Positions 7,976 to 15,842 of a stretch of DNA of 64,000 nt are shown here, in pieces. Position numbers and translations under genes: made by a program. The first letter of the stretch is position 1. The number at the start of each line of letters is the position of its first letter. Under the pieces are notes generated by a model. The model searched no databases and was not told where the DNA came from. It saw only the letters and a list, made by a program, of their open reading frames with translations. The stretch comes from Prevotella sp. UBA2456 (lineage in GTDB: Bacteria > Bacteroidota > Bacteroidia > Bacteroidales > Bacteroidaceae), in NCBI GenBank assembly GCA_002342415.1, contig DDPY01000053.1, positions 49,311 to 113,310 of the forward strand. The letters are read 5' to 3'.

Positions 7976-9631
7976 ATGCCAAACCGCAAAAAAAGCTACC
8001 GCTTCCTACCCATTCTGATGGCCATCTCCGTGGTAGTGGGCATCCTTATCGGCACCTTCTATGCCAACCATTTTTCGGGCAATCGCCTGAGCATCATCAA
8101 TACCGGCAGCAACAAGCTGAACAACCTGCTGCACATCGTTGACGACCAATATGTAGACACCGTCGACGTGAACAGTCTGGTGGAGAAGGCAATGCCCCAG
8201 ATTTTAGGCGAGCTCGACCCGCACAGCGTCTACATCTCCGCCAAGGACGTACAGCAGGCCACCGACGACCTGCGCGGTTCATTCTCGGGCGTGGGCATCG
8301 AGTTCACCATCCGACACGACACGCTCCACGTGCAGCAAGTGATCAGCAACGGACCTGCCGAGCGTGCCGGACTGATTGCCGGCGACAAGATCGTACAGGT
8401 GGACGGCGACAACTTTACAGGCAAGACACTCACCAACGAAGAAGCTATGCACAGGCTGAAAGGTCCGAAGGACACCAAAGTGAAGCTTGGAGTGATGCGC
8501 TTTGGCGAGAAGAAGATACGCGAGTTTACCGTCACCCGTGGGGATATCCCAACCAAGAGTGTCACCGCCACATATATGCTCGACAGCGAGACCGGCTACA
8601 TACGCATCAAGAACTTTGGCGAGAACACCTATCCTGAGCTGCTCATTGCTCTGGCCCGCTTAGCCCAACAGGGATTCAAGAACCTCACGATCGACCTGCG
8701 CGGCAATACGGGCGGCTATCTCCAGTCGGCTGTCCAGATAGCCAACGAGTTTCTGCCCAAAAACCGGCTCATCGTCTATACGCAGGGACGCAAGTCGCCC
8801 AGACAGGAGTATCGCAGCGACGGGCGCGGCTCCTATCAGCACATTCCACTCGTAGTACTCATCGACGAGGGCTCTGCCTCCGCCTCCGAGATTCTGGCGG
8901 GTGCCATCCAGGACAACGACCGAGGCACCATTATCGGGCGACGCTCCTTCGGCAAGGGGCTGGTACAGCAGCCCATCGAGTTTGCTGACCATTCGATGAT
9001 TCGCCTCACCATAGCCCGCTACTATTCGCCCTCAGGACGCTGCATCCAGAAGCACTATACCGCTGGCGACAACAAAGACTACGAAGACGACCTTATCACA
9101 CGCTATGAGCATGGTGAATTCTTCTCGCAAGACAGCATCAAGCACGAGGGACCTGCCTATAAGACCAGCTTGGGCCGCACCGTATATGGCGGCGGCGGCA
9201 TCACGCCCGACATCTTTGTAGCCGAGGACACCACCAACATCACCTCTTACTACAAGCAGGCCTCCATGAGCGGACTCATCATCCAGTTTGCATTCGAATA
9301 TACCGACAACAACCGCCAGCAGCTCAAGGAATACACCACGCTCGACGATATGGAGCGCTACCTCAAGAAGCTTAACACGGTAGAACTGTTTGCCAGCTAT
9401 GCCGACCAGCACGGGCTGAAGCGTCGCAACCTCATGATACAGAAGTCGCACAAGATGCTGGAACGCTATATCAACAGCCGCCTCGTCTACAACATGATGA
9501 GCGAGGAAGCGTGGACCCGCTACCTCAACGAGGACGACCCGGCCATCCTTGAGACCCTGAAGGTATTCAGAGAAAACCGTGCATTCCCCGCTGCCCCGAA
9601 GAAGGAAGAACAACAAAAGAAAGTTGCATGA
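7976..9631 (+). CDS. S41 family C-terminal processing protease
   Basis: 551 residues. An N-terminal membrane anchor (about 11-31) is followed by a PDZ domain (about 95-180, with GVGIEFTIRHD and GPAERAGLIAGDKIVQVDG) and the S41 catalytic domain. In GSASASEILAG the Ser302 codon lies 25 residues before Lys327 of SFGKGLVQ, the serine-lysine dyad spacing of Ctp proteases. The C-terminal 180 residues are a Bacteroidota-type extension. It is expected to trim proteins at their C-termini in the periplasm. A hairpin terminator follows at once. Confidence 0.9.
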   Translation: MPNRKKSYRFLPILMAISVVVGILIGTFYANHFSGNRLSIINTGSNKLNNLLHIVDDQYVDTVDVNSLVEKAMPQILGELDPHSVYISAKDVQQATDDLRGSFSGVGIEFTIRHDTLHVQQVISNGPAERAGLIAGDKIVQVDGDNFTGKTLTNEEAMHRLKGPKDTKVKLGVMRFGEKKIREFTVTRGDIPTKSVTATYMLDSETGYIRIKNFGENTYPELLIALARLAQQGFKNLTIDLRGNTGGYLQSAVQIANEFLPKNRLIVYTQGRKSPRQEYRSDGRGSYQHIPLVVLIDEGSASASEILAGAIQDNDRGTIIGRRSFGKGLVQQPIEFADHSMIRLTIARYYSPSGRCIQKHYTAGDNKDYEDDLITRYEHGEFFSQDSIKHEGPAYKTSLGRTVYGGGGITPDIFVAEDTTNITSYYKQASMSGLIIQFAFEYTDNNRQQLKEYTTLDDMERYLKKLNTVELFASYADQHGLKRRNLMIQKSHKMLERYINSRLVYNMMSEEAWTRYLNEDDPAILETLKVFRENRAFPAAPKKEEQQKKVA

Positions 9632-9633
9632 CA

Positions 9634-9657
9634 AAGAGGGTGTCAAAACACCCTCTT
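9634..9657 (+). terminator. Rho-independent terminator after the S41 protease
   Basis: A perfect 10-bp stem AAGAGGGTGT/ACACCCTCTT with loop CAAA is followed by ATCTTT. The next gene converges from the other side, so the hairpin may serve both. Confidence 0.8.
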
Positions 9658-9684
9658 ATCTTTACGCGTACATTATTATATATA

Positions 9685-9975
9685 CTATCCAAACCGGACA
9701 TCGGTAATCACCTGTTCGCCCACCGCGTCGTTCAACTTTTTGGTCAGCTCACTCCTGCGCATACTCAAGTCGGCCCGCAACGAAGGATTAGACAGTCGCA
9801 CATAGAGCGTCTGATTGTAGATATAGGTGTTGAGCGTATAACTGGCCACAAGCGGTCCTGCCACCTCTGGCCACGCCTCCACCAACCGCTTCTGCAGCAA
9901 CGGCGTCTCCAGTCCCTGATCGCGCAACACCTGCAGCAACAGGTCCTTTATCTGTTTGACATCACGCTTAAACAT
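9685..9975 (-). CDS. DUF721 domain-containing protein
   Basis: 96 residues, starting MFKRDVKQIKDLLLQVLRDQ, with the DUF721 signature AWPEVAGPLVASYTLNTYIYNQTLYVRLSNPSLRADLSMRRSEL. DUF721 proteins are small, KH-like and commonly sit next to recF or gyrB; a nucleic-acid-related role has been proposed for the family but is not established. The gene overlaps the end of recF by eight bases. Confidence 0.82.
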   Translation of the reverse strand: MFKRDVKQIKDLLLQVLRDQGLETPLLQKRLVEAWPEVAGPLVASYTLNTYIYNQTLYVRLSNPSLRADLSMRRSELTKKLNDAVGEQVITDVRFG

Positions 9976-11095
9976 CTATCTCTCCGGCTTTAACGTGGAA
10001 AATTCTGTAGTCGAGCGCCGTTGTACGCAGTATCTGGTCCAAGTGGTCGCGGTTGGTATCGGTGATAAATATCTGACCGAAGCTGTCGCCCGACACCAGT
10101 CTTACTATCTGTTCCACCCGACTGGCATCCAACTTGTCGAAGATGTCGTCGAGCAAGAGAAGGGGAACGGTCTGCGAGGCCGTGCGCTTCAGGAAGTCGA
10201 ACTGAGCCAGCTTCAATGCGATGACATAGGTCTTGTTCTGGCCTTGCGACCCCTCGCGCTTCATCGGTCTGTCACCCAGCGTAAACTCCAGGTCGTCGCG
10301 ATGGACACCGTGTAGCGAATAGCCCACGGCCAAATCCTTCATCCGGTCACGCTGTATCACCTCCAGCAGCGGGCCACGCTGGCAATGCGACACATAGTTC
10401 AGCCCTACCTGCTCACGATGTTGCGCAATCGCCTGATAATACTCTTGGAACACGGGGGTCAGTTCCTCCACGAAAGACTTCCGGCGACGATACAACTGTT
10501 CGCCCTCCTCCGCCATCTGCTCCTCCCAGATTTGCATTAGTGCAGGGTCGAACGACTGCGGCGACGACAATGCAGCCTCGCCGACAGCCTTCAGTAGCGT
10601 GTTGCGCTGTTGTAAGGCGTTGCTATAGCGCGTCAGATGCTCCATATACGAGCGGTCGTATTGGGCTATCACCATATCCATCAGCCTGCGTCGCTCCTCG
10701 CTGCCGCCTTCTATCAGCAGCGTGTCCGAAGGCGACACGACCACCAGCGGTATCATGCCGATATGCTCAGAAAGCCGCTTATACTCCTTCTTGTTGCGCT
10801 TGAAATGCTTCTTCTGACCACGCTTCATGCCCACCGACACGATTTCGGAAACATCGTCACTGCCATCCGGGACATAAGAACCCTCAATCATGGCGAAAGC
10901 CTCGTCGTGATGAATCACCTGCGAATCGATAGGATTCGATGCTGAACGGCAGAAGGATAAATAGTAGATGGCATCCAGCACATTAGTCTTACCGGCACCG
11001 TTCGGACCAATAAAGCAATTCATCTTCGGCGAGAGCTCCAACTGGGCTTCGCGAATGTTCTTATAATTCAGTATCGACAGCTTTCTGAGAATCAT
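9968..11095 (-). CDS. recF: DNA replication and repair protein RecF
   Basis: 375 residues from MILRKLSILNYKN. The frame is open further upstream but the -7 box lies there, so the ATG at 11095 is chosen. Walker A is GPNGAGKT at residues 30-37; the ABC signature and Walker B region is seen near the C-terminus in LLLDDIFDKLDASR. RecF loads RecA at single-strand gaps together with RecO and RecR. Length is normal. It forms an operon with the DUF721 gene. Confidence 0.93.
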   Translation of the reverse strand: MILRKLSILNYKNIREAQLELSPKMNCFIGPNGAGKTNVLDAIYYLSFCRSASNPIDSQVIHHDEAFAMIEGSYVPDGSDDVSEIVSVGMKRGQKKHFKRNKKEYKRLSEHIGMIPLVVVSPSDTLLIEGGSEERRRLMDMVIAQYDRSYMEHLTRYSNALQQRNTLLKAVGEAALSSPQSFDPALMQIWEEQMAEEGEQLYRRRKSFVEELTPVFQEYYQAIAQHREQVGLNYVSHCQRGPLLEVIQRDRMKDLAVGYSLHGVHRDDLEFTLGDRPMKREGSQGQNKTYVIALKLAQFDFLKRTASQTVPLLLLDDIFDKLDASRVEQIVRLVSGDSFGQIFITDTNRDHLDQILRTTALDYRIFHVKAGEIDV

Positions 11096-11103
11096 TTCGC
11101 ATG

Positions 11104-11111
11104 CAAAGGTA
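11104..11111 (-). promoter_or_regulatory. -7 box for recF
   Basis: TACCTTTG on the minus strand, eight bases before the chosen recF ATG, implying a very short leader. Confidence 0.6.
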
Positions 11112-11150
11112 GCAAATTTATGCAAAAAAAGCAAATTTTTCACTCTTCAC

Positions 11151-11182
11151 TTTGGTTTTTTGCGCGCTTATTCGTACCTTTG
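11151..11182 (+). promoter_or_regulatory. Extended promoter for the TPR gene
   Basis: TTTGGTTTTTTGCGCGCTTA then TTCG and TACCTTTG (11175-11182). The same extended arrangement precedes the M3 peptidase and L31 genes. The leader before the ATG at 11224 is about 35 bases. Confidence 0.65.
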
Positions 11183-11223
11183 CAGCCGATTATGTCTAAA
11201 CGATAGAAAAAATAACAACAATA

Positions 11224-11880
11224 ATGGCAAACAAGATTGAACAGCAGGCTGCCGCTCAAGAGCAGCAGGTCACCAAGACCGAGGCTTTCTTCGAGAAGAA
11301 CAAGAAGGCTATTTTCATCGCAGTGGTTGCGATTATCGCAGTCATCGTATGTGCTATCCTCGCTAACACCTACTATTTCCAGCCCCGCCAGCAGGAGGCC
11401 AGCACCGAGCTTGCCAAGAGCCAGGATCTCTTCCAGCAGGAGCAGTACGACAAGGCTCTGGCAGGATTCCAGAAGGTGGCCAGCGACTATAGCTCCACCG
11501 ATGCCGGCAATCTCGCACAGCTCTATATCGGACTCTGTCAGGCCAACCTCGGCAAGTGGCAGGAGGCCGTCAATGCCCTTGAGCAGTTTAGCGGAAAAGA
11601 CGACCAGATGATCACCCCCGCCGCCGAGGGTGCACTGGGCAATGCCTATGCCAACCTCAACCAGTTGGACAAGGCCGTTGAGCATCTGAAGAAGGCCGCC
11701 AAGATGGCTGACAACAACTCGCTTTCACCCACATTCCTCATTCAGGCTGGCGAGATTCTCGAGAGCCAGGGCAAGAAGGACGAGGCTCTCAAGCTCTATC
11801 AGGAAGTCAAGGAGAAATATTTCAACTCCATGCAGTATCAGACCATTGATGCCTACATCGAGCGTGTAAGCGTAAAATAA
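11224..11880 (+). CDS. Membrane-anchored tetratricopeptide-repeat protein
   Basis: 218 residues. A Gln/Glu-rich cytoplasmic N-terminus is followed by one transmembrane helix (29-49, FFEKNKKAIFIAVVAIIAV region) and a periplasmic domain of about four TPR-like repeats, such as EQYDKALAGFQKVASDYSST and NLNQLDKAVEHLKKAAKMAD. This resembles YfgM/TPR_21 proteins, which act at the Sec translocon or in envelope assembly. It ends five bases before ribH. The exact role is unknown. Confidence 0.78.
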   Translation: MANKIEQQAAAQEQQVTKTEAFFEKNKKAIFIAVVAIIAVIVCAILANTYYFQPRQQEASTELAKSQDLFQQEQYDKALAGFQKVASDYSSTDAGNLAQLYIGLCQANLGKWQEAVNALEQFSGKDDQMITPAAEGALGNAYANLNQLDKAVEHLKKAAKMADNNSLSPTFLIQAGEILESQGKKDEALKLYQEVKEKYFNSMQYQTIDAYIERVSVK

Positions 11881-11885
11881 AAGCA

Positions 11886-12356
11886 ATGGCTACCAAAAAC
11901 CTGTCTGAATATAATGTGGACCGCGTCCCCGACGCTTCCAATATGATATTCGGCATCGTCGTCGCCGAGTGGAACCCCGAAATCACAGGGGCGCTGCTCG
12001 ACGGCTGCGTTTCTACACTGGAACGTCACGGTGCCCTGCCTGAGAACATTCATGTGAAGACTGTTCCAGGCTCCTTCGAACTGATCTATGGCGCTCACCA
12101 GATGACCCTCAACGACGGTTACGACGCCGTCATCATCCTGGGCTCCGTCATTCGCGGCGAGACCCCCCACTTCGACTACATCTGTCAAGGAGTCACCGCA
12201 GGCATTGCCCGCCTGAACGCCACCTCCGGCATTCCCGTCATCTACGGACTGCTCACCACCGAGAACACCCAACAGGCTCTCGACCGCGCTGGAGGCCGGC
12301 TCGGCAATAAGGGAGACGAGTGTGCTGTGGTAGCCATCAAGATGGCAAAGTTCTGA
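11886..12356 (+). CDS. ribH: 6,7-dimethyl-8-ribityllumazine synthase
   Basis: 156 residues with the lumazine synthase landmarks: VAEWNPEIT at the N-terminus (substrate-ring contact W/N region), VPGSFELIYGA, GSVIRGETPHFDYIC with the catalytic histidine, GIPVIYGLLTTEN, and KGDECAVVAIKM. It condenses ribitylaminouracil with dihydroxybutanone phosphate in riboflavin synthesis. The rest of the pathway is not nearby. It is cotranscribed with the TPR gene. Confidence 0.95.
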   Translation: MATKNLSEYNVDRVPDASNMIFGIVVAEWNPEITGALLDGCVSTLERHGALPENIHVKTVPGSFELIYGAHQMTLNDGYDAVIILGSVIRGETPHFDYICQGVTAGIARLNATSGIPVIYGLLTTENTQQALDRAGGRLGNKGDECAVVAIKMAKF

Positions 12357-12416
12357 TTCCCAACACCAAGAGCGTCCACAAAAGGCGAAATAGAAAGAAA
12401 AAACAAAATAAATAGG

Positions 12417-12454
12417 ATTTTATTTGGTTCTTTGCCCGCTTTTTCGTACCTTTG
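12417..12454 (+). promoter_or_regulatory. Extended promoter for L31
   Basis: The sequence from GATTTTATTTGGTTCTTTGC through CCGCTTTTTCG to TACCTTTG (12447-12454) is the same module as before the M3 peptidase and TPR genes. The leader to the ATG is about 45 bases. Confidence 0.65.
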
Positions 12455-12506
12455 CACCCGCTTTTATGCACAACAGAAAAATAATATTTAAAATAACAAC
12501 GAAAAA

Positions 12507-12761
12507 ATGAAAAAAGGTATTCATCCAGAAAACTATCGCCCCGTCGTGTTCAAGGACATGTCCAACGGCGATATGTTCCTTTCGCGTTCTACCGCCAAGA
12601 CGAATGACACCGTAGAATTCGAAGGCGAAACTTACCCTGTGGTAAAGATTGAAATCTCGAGCACTTCTCACCCCTTCTACACCGGTAAGAGCAAGCTCGT
12701 CGACACCGCTGGTCGTGTTGATAAGTTCATGAGCCGCTACGGTAAGGCTGCGAAGAAGTAA
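12507..12761 (+). CDS. rpmE2: 50S ribosomal protein L31, type B
   Basis: 84 residues starting MKKGIHPENYRPVVFKDMS. The type B insert and the C-terminal SSTSHPFYTGKSKLVDTAGRVDKFMSRYG block are present, and the CxxC zinc ligands of type A L31 are absent. It is a single-gene unit with its own promoter and a downstream hairpin. Confidence 0.97.
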   Translation: MKKGIHPENYRPVVFKDMSNGDMFLSRSTAKTNDTVEFEGETYPVVKIEISSTSHPFYTGKSKLVDTAGRVDKFMSRYGKAAKK

Positions 12762-12786
12762 GATATTTCACGCACAAAAAGACATT

Positions 12787-12830
12787 AAGGCGCGTTCTTA
12801 GGTAGTTGCATATGCCTATGACCGCGCCTT
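12787..12830 (+). terminator. Probable terminator after L31
   Basis: Stem AAGGCGCG/CGCGCCTT encloses a 28-base arm with an inner GCATATGC palindrome. The U-tract is weak (TTTAT), so termination efficiency is uncertain. Confidence 0.5.
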
Positions 12831-12862
12831 TATCAGCTAAAAATCTACTGACAATCAAGACA

Positions 12863-13840
12863 ATGAAGCATCAAAGGCCAATGATGAAGACTAACAGACT
12901 ACTTATTCTTTTAATTGCCTCAACAGTAATGGCAGCCTGCGGCGGCGACGGTGAAGACATCATCGTGGAGCGCAACACCCAACCGAAGGTATCAGAAGAG
13001 CCTGCCAAAAACGAAAACCGTAATGCAACGGGAGTGACGACAGCCCAGACACGTCTGGAGTTTCCCCATCTCAAGGGCGGCAAGAGTCTGGTGATTGTCC
13101 ACCGTGCCCAACTGAACAAAACTCAGGACGGCATCAACTACTGCGTGGAGTGGGACACGGAGAAGAATGCACAACGCTGGAGCTGCTACCAGATGTACAG
13201 CGGTGTCAACTACAACTCCAGTTACAATGTGTCGCGATACAATGCCGAGAACAACGGCTCGCTGGCAGCCGACTGCCAGTATCCTAACGACCCCGATCTG
13301 CCCGAGGACTACCGAATGACTGCCGACCCCTACAAATACAACGGATTTGATCACGGACACATCTGTCCTTCGGCTGACCGGCTGCGCTCGACGGAATCAA
13401 ACTATCAGACATTTTATATCACCAATATGCAACCCCAGTGGAACGTATTCAATGCTGGCATCTGGGAGGTGATGGAGAGTCAGGTGCGCACGTGGGCTTC
13501 AATGGCAGACACCATGTATGTATGCAAGGGGGGAACGATAGACAAGGAGGAATACACCCTGCGCTATCTGACCGACCAGATAAAAGGCGAGAATCGCATC
13601 CCCGTACCCCGTTATTTCTATATGGCACTGCTCAGCCGCAAGGGCAGCAGCTACAAAGCGCTGGCCTTCTGGGTAGAGCATCTGAACGAAGACCACAAGA
13701 CCGACCCTCTGAAGGGCTACGCCATCAGCATCGACAAACTGGAGGAGCTGACGGGCATCGACTTCTTCTGCAACCTGCCCGACGACATCGAGGACACTGT
13801 GGAACGAACGCTGACACTCAGCAGCTGGAATCTGAAATAA
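12863..13840 (+). CDS. Secreted DNA/RNA non-specific endonuclease (lipoprotein)
   Basis: 325 residues from MKHQRPMMKTN; the later ATGs at 12881 and 12884 are also possible. A lipoprotein signal ends ASTVMAAC, so it is predicted to be anchored outside the cytoplasm. The NUC motif appears as DHGHICPSADR (residues 163-173), where most family members have DRGH; the catalytic His166 is kept. The block YITNMQPQWNVFNAGIWEVME supplies the metal-binding Asn. These beta-beta-alpha metal nucleases digest extracellular DNA and RNA, plausibly for nutrients. No immunity gene is adjacent, arguing against a toxin. Confidence 0.87.
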   Translation: MKHQRPMMKTNRLLILLIASTVMAACGGDGEDIIVERNTQPKVSEEPAKNENRNATGVTTAQTRLEFPHLKGGKSLVIVHRAQLNKTQDGINYCVEWDTEKNAQRWSCYQMYSGVNYNSSYNVSRYNAENNGSLAADCQYPNDPDLPEDYRMTADPYKYNGFDHGHICPSADRLRSTESNYQTFYITNMQPQWNVFNAGIWEVMESQVRTWASMADTMYVCKGGTIDKEEYTLRYLTDQIKGENRIPVPRYFYMALLSRKGSSYKALAFWVEHLNEDHKTDPLKGYAISIDKLEELTGIDFFCNLPDDIEDTVERTLTLSSWNLK

Positions 13841-13875
13841 ATACTAAAACTTTTGGTTATCACGAAGTTTTTTCG

Positions 13876-13883
13876 TAACTTTG
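13876..13883 (+). promoter_or_regulatory. -7 box for glutathione peroxidase
   Basis: TAACTTTG preceded by GTTTTTTCG, 38 bases before the ATG at 13922. Confidence 0.6.
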
Positions 13884-13921
13884 CTCACACTATATTTCAA
13901 ACACTAATAAGACAAACAAAA

Positions 13922-14476
13922 ATGAGAACCGTTTATGATTTCACTGTCAAAGACAGAAAAGGCAAAGATGTATCGTTGAAAGAATATGCCAACGAGGTGC
14001 TGCTGATAGTCAATACCGCCACCAAATGCGGATTTACTCCCCAGTATGACGAGCTGGAGAAGCTGTATAAGGACTACCATAGTCAGGGCTTCGAAATCCT
14101 CGACTTCCCCTGCAATCAGTTCGGACAGCAGGCTCCTGGCACCGACGAGAGCATCCACGAGTTCTGCAAAATGAACTTCGGCACCGACTTTCCACGCTTC
14201 AAGAAGGTGAAGGTAAACGGCGAAGATGCCGACCCCCTGTTCAAGTTCCTGCAAGAGCAGAAAGGCTTTGCCGGCTGGGATCCCGACCATAACCTCACGG
14301 CTATTCTGGAAGACATGCTCTCGAAGGCAGACCCCGACTACAAGCAGAAGGCAGACATCAAATGGAACTTCACCAAATTTCTTATCAACAAGAAAGGTCA
14401 GGTGATAGCCCGCTTCGAGCCCACCACAAAGATTGAGGTCATCGAGGAAGCCATCAAGGAAGAACTTAATAAATAA
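13922..14476 (+). CDS. Glutathione peroxidase family thiol peroxidase
   Basis: 184 residues starting MRTVYDFTVKDRKGKDVSL; the upstream extension of the frame overlaps the promoter and was dropped. The peroxidatic Cys36 is in NTATKCGFTPQY (Cys, not Sec), with the Gln and Trp partners in DFPCNQFGQQ and IKWNFTKFL. Bacterial Cys-type enzymes of this family usually use thioredoxin as reductant, and a thioredoxin reductase gene follows 18 bases downstream, suggesting a peroxide-detoxifying operon. Confidence 0.92.
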   Translation: MRTVYDFTVKDRKGKDVSLKEYANEVLLIVNTATKCGFTPQYDELEKLYKDYHSQGFEILDFPCNQFGQQAPGTDESIHEFCKMNFGTDFPRFKKVKVNGEDADPLFKFLQEQKGFAGWDPDHNLTAILEDMLSKADPDYKQKADIKWNFTKFLINKKGQVIARFEPTTKIEVIEEAIKEELNK

Positions 14477-14494
14477 CATGGTACAAAAGCTTTT

Positions 14495-15427
14495 ATGGAA
14501 CACGTAAAATGCTTAATTATTGGCAGCGGGCCCGCTGGGTACACCGCTGCTATTTACGCTTCAAGAGCAAATCTGCAGCCCGTGGAGTACTGTGGACTGC
14601 AGCCTGGCGGACAGCTGACACAGACCACCGAGGTAGAAAACTTCCCCGGCTATCCGCAAGGAGTGGACGGCAACCAGATGATGATGGACCTGAGAGAGCA
14701 GGCCGAGCGCTTCGGTACGGACATCCGTGACGGCAGCATCACCCGTGTCGACTTCTCCCAGCGCCCTTACAAGCTATGGGCTGAGGACGGCACCGAACTG
14801 GAGGCCGACACCGTCATCATAGCCACTGGAGCCTCTGCCAAATACCTCGGACTCGACGACGAGCGCAAGTACAACGGACAAGGCGTCTCAGCCTGCGCCA
14901 CGTGCGACGGATTCTTCTACCGCAAGAAGACCGTAGCCGTCGTTGGCGGCGGAGATACCGCGTGCGAGGATGCACTCTATCTGGCCGGACTCTGCAAGAA
15001 GGTCTACATGATTGTACGCAAGCCCTTCCTGCGCGCCTCGAAGGTGATGCAGCAGCGCGTAATGGAGCGCGAGAATATAGAGATACTGTTCGAGCACAAC
15101 ACGCTGGGTCTCTTTGGCGAGAACGGCGTTGAGGGTGCCCACTTGGTCAAGCGCAAGGGCGAAGCCGACGAAACGCTGGTAGACATCCAGATCGACGGAT
15201 TCTTCCTGGCTATCGGACACAAGCCCAACACCGACATCTTCCGCGAGTGGCTCGACACCGACGAGGTAGGCTACCTGAAGAAGATAGAGGGCAGCCCGCG
15301 TACCAAGCTCCCCGGCATCTTTGTTGCCGGCGACTGCGCCGACCCCACCTACCGTCAGGCCATCAGCGCCGCCGGCACCGGCTGTCAGGCAGCCATCGAG
15401 GCAGAGCGATTCCTGCTGAACCAATAG
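14495..15427 (+). CDS. trxB: Thioredoxin-disulfide reductase
   Basis: 310 residues. The FAD-binding GSGPAGYTAAIYA is at residues 10-22, the redox-active CATC is Cys134/Cys137, the NADPH site is VVGGGDTACEDA and the C-terminal FAD motif is GIFVAGDCADPTYRQAISAAGTG. It regenerates reduced thioredoxin, the likely donor for the peroxidase just upstream. Full length. Confidence 0.96.
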   Translation: MEHVKCLIIGSGPAGYTAAIYASRANLQPVEYCGLQPGGQLTQTTEVENFPGYPQGVDGNQMMMDLREQAERFGTDIRDGSITRVDFSQRPYKLWAEDGTELEADTVIIATGASAKYLGLDDERKYNGQGVSACATCDGFFYRKKTVAVVGGGDTACEDALYLAGLCKKVYMIVRKPFLRASKVMQQRVMERENIEILFEHNTLGLFGENGVEGAHLVKRKGEADETLVDIQIDGFFLAIGHKPNTDIFREWLDTDEVGYLKKIEGSPRTKLPGIFVAGDCADPTYRQAISAAGTGCQAAIEAERFLLNQ

Positions 15428-15511
15428 AGCCCTAACAGCAAGCCGGTACGACGGTTGATGATCGCACCAAGCCGATTTGTTATTGACAAGCAACGCATTG
15501 TAATACTATCG

Positions 15512-15544
15512 AAAAGAGCCCCGCTTCACAGCGAGGCTCTTTTT
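15512..15544 (+). terminator. Bidirectional terminator after trxB
   Basis: AAAAGAGCC-CCGCT-TCAC-AGCG-AGGCTCTTTT forms a near-perfect hairpin with T-runs on both strands. Confidence 0.8.
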
Positions 15545-15660
15545 CAAAAAAAACTAAATTAATCAACCATAAACCTTAACCATTAAAAACCAGCTTAAAT
15601 AAATGGAACCTCACGTTCCACGAATAAATCTAAGCTACGGAATCTATTATCCGTTTGAAA
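15512..15660 (-). ncRNA. Candidate small RNA on the minus strand (tentative)
   Basis: Between trxB and the hybrid kinase (415 bases without a gene) a minus-strand TACTTTTG box (15666-15673) points into an A+T-rich stretch with a small hairpin GGAAC/GTTCC (15606-15620) and ends at the bidirectional terminator. This would give a transcript of about 150 bases without an evident reading frame. No -33 element is clear. The rest of the gap, to 15830, shows no gene. Confidence 0.25.
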
Positions 15661-15830
15661 CACTGCAAAAGTAACAATTTTCGAGTAGAAGTAAGTTCAC
15701 TATCCGATAAATAAGGTTTAAAATGCGTGATTATATCAATAATCAAACCATAAATAACGGATTTTAAACTAAAATGGCTCGAAAAACTAATTTTCAAGGC
15801 AAAAATTATCGGAATTTAGAAGAAAATATG

Positions 15831-15838
15831 TATATTTG
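15831..15838 (+). promoter_or_regulatory. -7 box for the hybrid kinase gene
   Basis: TATATTTG lies only four bases before the ATG at 15843, so this transcript would be leaderless if both assignments hold. Confidence 0.5.
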
Positions 15839-15842
15839 CAGC

